Origin: Halobacillus sp. Marseille-P3879
GTDB taxonomy: Bacteria > Bacillota > Bacilli > Bacillales > Halobacillaceae
Direction: 5' to 3'
NCBI RefSeq assembly: GCF_900240285.1
Contig: NZ_OESS01000003.1
Span: forward strand, 496,001-560,000
Length of the DNA stretch: 64,000 nt
The position numbers were made by a program, and so were the translations under genes. The notes under the pieces were generated by a model. That model had not been told where the DNA came from, made no database searches, and saw nothing but the letters and a program-made list of their open reading frames with translations. Position 1 is the stretch's first letter. Each line of letters begins with the position of its first letter. Positions 61,091 to 64,000 of the stretch are shown here, in pieces.

Positions 61091-61894
61091 TTACTTAGCA
61101 ATGAACATTTGAGTCCAGTAGTTACCATCCTCGGCATGTCCAACACCAATGTGAGTAAATGATTCATTCATAATATTTTCACGGTGACCTTCACTATTCA
61201 TCCACCCTTGAACAACTTCTTCAGGAGAAGTTTGTCCTCTGGCAATGTTTTCACCGGCAGTTGTATAATCAATACCGTATTCATTCATCATATCAAACGG
61301 TGACCCATGTGTCGGGCTGTCATGTGAGAAATAATTGTTTTGCTGCATATCCAGTGACTTATCTTTAGCTACTCCGCTAAGTTCTACATCTAACTCAAGA
61401 GGTTCAAGACCTTGTTTTGCACGTTCTTCGTTGGTCAGGTCTACTACTTGTTGTTCAAACTCAGATACTTCAGAGCTTGCTTCTTCTTGTTCAGCTGTGT
61501 CTTCTTTAGAAGCTTCTTGTTCAGCAGGTTGTTGTTCTGCTGGTTGAGCTTCTTCTTGCTGTTCAACAGGCTGTTGTTCAGGAGCTTCTTCTTGCTGTTC
61601 AACAGGCTGTTGCTCAGGAGCTTCTTCTTGCTGTTCAGCAGGCTGTTGCTCAGGAGTTTCTTCCTGCTGTTCAGGCTGCATTTGATCGAGAAGTGCCTGA
61701 ATATCTATTTGTTGAAGATTATTAGATTTAAGTGCATCTTCATTTTGACTAACCCACTCAAGCGCACCTTCTATATTAATAGTTTGTTGATTTACTTTTA
61801 CTTCGCTATCCCCTGTGGAAGCTAGAGAAGTAGCTGGAGCTGCCAGTACTGAAAGGGCAAGTGCTCCTGTAACAATCAGTGATTTCACTTTCAT
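61091..61894 (-). CDS. Secreted CAP/SCP-domain protein with Glu/Gln-rich repeats (YkwD-like)
   Basis: A 267-residue secreted protein. The signal peptide (KVKSLIVTGALALSVLAAPATSLAS) is followed by a short helical region, then a Glu/Gln/Pro-rich repeat linker (about residues 72-140, units such as EQQPVEQQEEAP). A C-terminal CAP domain follows: EFEQQVVDLTNEERAKQGL, YFSHDSPTHGSPFDMM, AGENIARGQ and HRENIMN. Start ATG 61894 after aaggagg on the minus strand. Bacterial CAP proteins such as YkwD are secreted and of unclear function. The linker is likely disordered and wall-spanning. Confidence 0.9.
   Translation of the reverse strand: MKVKSLIVTGALALSVLAAPATSLASTGDSEVKVNQQTINIEGALEWVSQNEDALKSNNLQQIDIQALLDQMQPEQQEETPEQQPAEQQEEAPEQQPVEQQEEAPEQQPVEQQEEAQPAEQQPAEQEASKEDTAEQEEASSEVSEFEQQVVDLTNEERAKQGLEPLELDVELSGVAKDKSLDMQQNNYFSHDSPTHGSPFDMMNEYGIDYTTAGENIARGQTSPEEVVQGWMNSEGHRENIMNESFTHIGVGHAEDGNYWTQMFIAK
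61545..61680 (-). repeat. Tandem 36-bp coding repeats in the CAP linker
   Basis: About three and a half units of ggagcttcttcttgctgttc plus acaggctgttg (plus-strand view). They encode EQQPVEQQEEAP. In-frame copy changes would change linker length only. Confidence 0.8.
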
Positions 61895-62304
61895 GTTCGT
61901 ATTCCTCCTTGAAAAGTTTTGTTTTTTCAACAATTCAATCCTATCATCTACTTTATGTAATAATTCTGGTTGATTTTAGAAAATGAAGAAAATGTATTTT
62001 AAGAGTGCTGTTTATAGAAGGTTAGAAGAGGAAATTATCGTCTTAGCATTGTAATGACAAGGGTTACCTTTATTTTCTTCTTTTTATATCTTTATGACCA
62101 ATTGGAATTACAAGGAAAAGACGCATAATAATTGGAAAAACAAGTGGGTTGACAAGGTTTTAAACTCCTATTGTTTTTTACGTTTGTTACGGTAATGTTA
62201 CAACCGTTAAAATTAGTGACATACGAGAATCTCGATTAATATTTCCCTGGAAATACAGCATAATCAGACAGCTTCATTTACAAAAATACCTAAACACACA
62301 AGTT
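61895..62304. other. Gene-free stretch between divergent genes
   Basis: About 410 bases with promoters for the CAP gene (minus) and MoxR (plus). A small inverted acggt/accgt lies near 62190-62208 (gttacggtaatgttacaacc). No coding frame. Confidence 0.45.
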
Positions 62305-62333
62305 TTGTCGTAAGACTATAGATATAGTATAGT
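62305..62333 (+). promoter_or_regulatory. Possible promoter of the MoxR operon
   Basis: ttgtcg, 17 bases, tatagt; 58 bases upstream of the MoxR start. -10 is good, -35 imperfect. Confidence 0.45.
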
Positions 62334-62390
62334 TAGAGTATGAGTGAGTTTTCAGAAAATAGTGAGGCAGAAGTGAGGGGATCTGAGTAA

Positions 62391-63356
62391 ATGAGTAATC
62401 AAGCATTCTTATATCATCCAAAAATATCGGAAGTTTTAAAGAATATTAATAGAGTTATGATCGGAAAAGATGAGGAAGCCTTACTAAGTGTTGTGGCTTT
62501 ACTGGCAAAAGGGCATGTACTGTTGGAAGATGTTCCTGGCGTTGGAAAAACCATGCTTGTTCGGACGTTAGCTAAATCACTGGACTGCGATTTTAAACGG
62601 ATTCAATTCACCCCTGACTTATTACCTTCGGATGTAACCGGTGTGTCGATATATAACCCAAAAACGCTCGAGTTCGAGTTTCGTGCAGGACCTATCCTTG
62701 GGAATATAGTACTTGCAGATGAAATTAATCGAACTTCCCCAAAGACCCAGTCTGCTTTACTTGAAGGTATGGAAGAAACGAATATTACGGTTGATGGAGA
62801 AGCGGTGCCGCTTAAAAGCCCATTCTTTGTTATGGCTACTCAGAACCCTATTGAGTATGAAGGAACATACCCACTTCCTGAAGCTCAATTGGATCGTTTC
62901 TTATTAAAGCTGAAAATGGGCTATCCAACAGCGACACAGGAAATGGAAATGCTGGCTCGTACGTCCGGCAGTCATCCAATTCATGAAGTGAAAGCGGTTA
63001 TCAGCAGGGAGGAACTGACAGAGTTGCAGAAAGAAGTTGAGTCGGTATATGTGGACTCCACAGTTCATCGCTATATTGTTGACTTAGTCACAGGCACAAG
63101 AACCCATGAAGGCGTGTATCTGGGTGTCTCCCCCCGTGGATCGATTGCTTTAATGAAGGCAGCGAAAGCATATGCATTCGTTCAGGATCGGGATTATGTC
63201 CTTCCGGATGATGTTAAGTTTTTAGCCGAATATGTACTCTCCCACCGAATTATTCTGACATCTGAAAGCAAGTTCGAAGGGGCAGTTCCAGAGCAGGTTA
63301 TTTCTGAGGTTCTTTCCAATATAACTGTACCTGTACAGAGGAATGTAAGTGAATGA
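62391..63356 (+). CDS. MoxR-family AAA ATPase
   Basis: A 321-residue AAA+ ATPase. Walker A is EDVPGVGKTMLVRTLAKSL, Walker B is IVLADEINRTSPKTQSALLEGM, sensor 1 is FVMATQNPIEYEGTYPLPEAQLDRF, and the lid has SPRGSIALMKAAKAYA. MoxR proteins act as chaperones that assemble or activate partner proteins, typically with a DUF58 protein and a transglutaminase. ATG 62391 with gaggggatc upstream. It overlaps the next gene as ATGA. Confidence 0.94.
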   Translation: MSNQAFLYHPKISEVLKNINRVMIGKDEEALLSVVALLAKGHVLLEDVPGVGKTMLVRTLAKSLDCDFKRIQFTPDLLPSDVTGVSIYNPKTLEFEFRAGPILGNIVLADEINRTSPKTQSALLEGMEETNITVDGEAVPLKSPFFVMATQNPIEYEGTYPLPEAQLDRFLLKLKMGYPTATQEMEMLARTSGSHPIHEVKAVISREELTELQKEVESVYVDSTVHRYIVDLVTGTRTHEGVYLGVSPRGSIALMKAAKAYAFVQDRDYVLPDDVKFLAEYVLSHRIILTSESKFEGAVPEQVISEVLSNITVPVQRNVSE

Positions 63357-64000
63357 GACAAACCTTTCATTTTACAGCGAGACTCATCACTGTCTCTTTG
63401 CTGTTTGCGGTTCTTTTTTCTTACGCTATGTTTCAGGGAGGCTTTGTAAGCTGGTTTTTATTTTATAGTTTTCTTCCTTTTTTACTCTATATGACAGCTT
63501 TAACCTTTTACCGTCTGGATAAATGGGAAGTCACGCGACATCTTTCCAAACGAGCTGCAACAGCAGGGGAAACAATAGATGTAAAGATTACGATTGACCG
63601 GCGTTTTCCTTTTCCAATGTATTATTGTGTAATCGAAGAATACTTACCTAAGTCATTGATGTATAGAGACATACACATAGAAAAATACCGGCAAATGGGT
63701 GATTTCTCCGCAACCAGGGAAATGAGGCAGGTAAAGAGAATATCATTCCCCTGGTTTAAGCGTCGCATCAGCTACCGGTATCAGCTCGAAAAGGTCCCAA
63801 GAGGAGAACATCATTTAAAAGCACTGCGTGTGAAAACAGGCGACTTCTTTGGTTTTATTAAAAAGGAGTACATTTATGATCTGGACGAGCAATTTCTTGT
63901 TTTTCCTTACCACAGACCTGTAAAGCTTACCGAGAAAGCATACAGCTTTGAACAGGGAGCAAGTCCCTCTTTTAAATTGAATGAAAAAAACACCAATGTT
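63353..64000 (+). CDS. DUF58-family membrane protein, 5' part
   Basis: The frame starts at ATG 63353, overlapping the MoxR stop (ATGA), and is still open at the window edge after 216 residues. It has two N-terminal membrane helices (ITVSLLFAVLFSYAMF and WFLFYSFLPFLLYMTALTF), then a beta-rich domain ending in DFFGFIKKEYIY. This is the usual plan of the DUF58 partner of MoxR. In Bacillus the next gene is normally a transglutaminase-domain protein, beyond this window. Confidence 0.88.
   Translation, partial: MRQTFHFTARLITVSLLFAVLFSYAMFQGGFVSWFLFYSFLPFLLYMTALTFYRLDKWEVTRHLSKRAATAGETIDVKITIDRRFPFPMYYCVIEEYLPKSLMYRDIHIEKYRQMGDFSATREMRQVKRISFPWFKRRISYRYQLEKVPRGEHHLKALRVKTGDFFGFIKKEYIYDLDEQFLVFPYHRPVKLTEKAYSFEQGASPSFKLNEKNTNV

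Noticed and set aside
61412-61825. Open frame of Phe/Leu-rich repeats opposite the CAP gene
   Set aside because: Antisense shadow of the Glu/Gln repeat linker.

Overview
The window looks like chromosome from a spore-forming, probably salt-tolerant member of the Bacillaceae (Halobacillus-like; this is inference). The reasons are low-GC Firmicute-style ribosome binding sites and terminators, a SAM (S-box) riboswitch, HutP-type antitermination, a cre site, a BCCT transporter, and Bacillus families such as DUF2512, YjzC, YfkAB, YqjF, DUF421 and KGG-repeat stress proteins. Many proteins are acidic. I see no tRNA, rRNA, CRISPR array, prophage or transposase gene.

Layout. 1-3822: end of a sugar ABC transporter, a GH32 beta-fructosidase and a LacI repressor. 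4034-4987: a compact arsenical operon (arsR, arsI and a small His/Cys protein) with three ArsR-type palindromes. 5205-18393: housekeeping and membrane genes, including glutathione peroxidase, a phosphotriesterase-family hydrolase, homocysteine methyltransferase, a muramidase-like enzyme, a divergent BCCT carrier, and SDR, DMT, CBS and YqjF proteins. 18787-24549: a stress and spore-flavoured block (KGG-repeat protein, YjzC, manganese catalase, FAD/Rieske oxidoreductase, DUF421, DUF2512, DUF3231). 24716-29548: nitronate monooxygenase, PhnB-like protein, ZIP transporter, methyltransferase, EndA-type nuclease and two short genes. 29750-31864: hutP-hutH with promoter, cre and antiterminator visible, but no other hut genes. 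33463-37361: promoter, SAM riboswitch and cysJI. 37472-43321: pyruvyltransferase-like protein, ParB-fold protein, SGNH hydrolase, YfkAB radical SAM protein, ring-cleaving dioxygenase and an amidase that seems to lack an AUG/GUG/UUG start.

44720-58826 is the most interesting region: a surface-glycan locus. It has three GT-B-like proteins (two of them paralogues), a UDP-GlcNAc 4,6-dehydratase-type enzyme, a second SDR, a PseC-type aminotransferase, an SpsF/PseF-type cytidylyltransferase, a PseG-PseH fusion and a PseI/NeuB-type synthase. Together these would be enough to make a CMP-activated nonulosonic acid of the pseudaminic type. Embedded among them are an SLC13-type anion carrier, an APS kinase and a PAPS-dependent sulfotransferase. 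I infer that the organism makes a sulfated, nonulosonate-containing surface or spore glycan. 58881-64000: a Cys-rich possible spore-surface protein, Cu/Zn SOD lipoprotein, WYL-like small protein, CAP-domain protein, MoxR ATPase and a partial DUF58 protein.

Three copies (2536-2824, 17777-18038, 52840-53136) of a ~260-300 bp structured, non-coding repeat sit at gene ends. Two copies supply the last codons and stop of the gene they abut.
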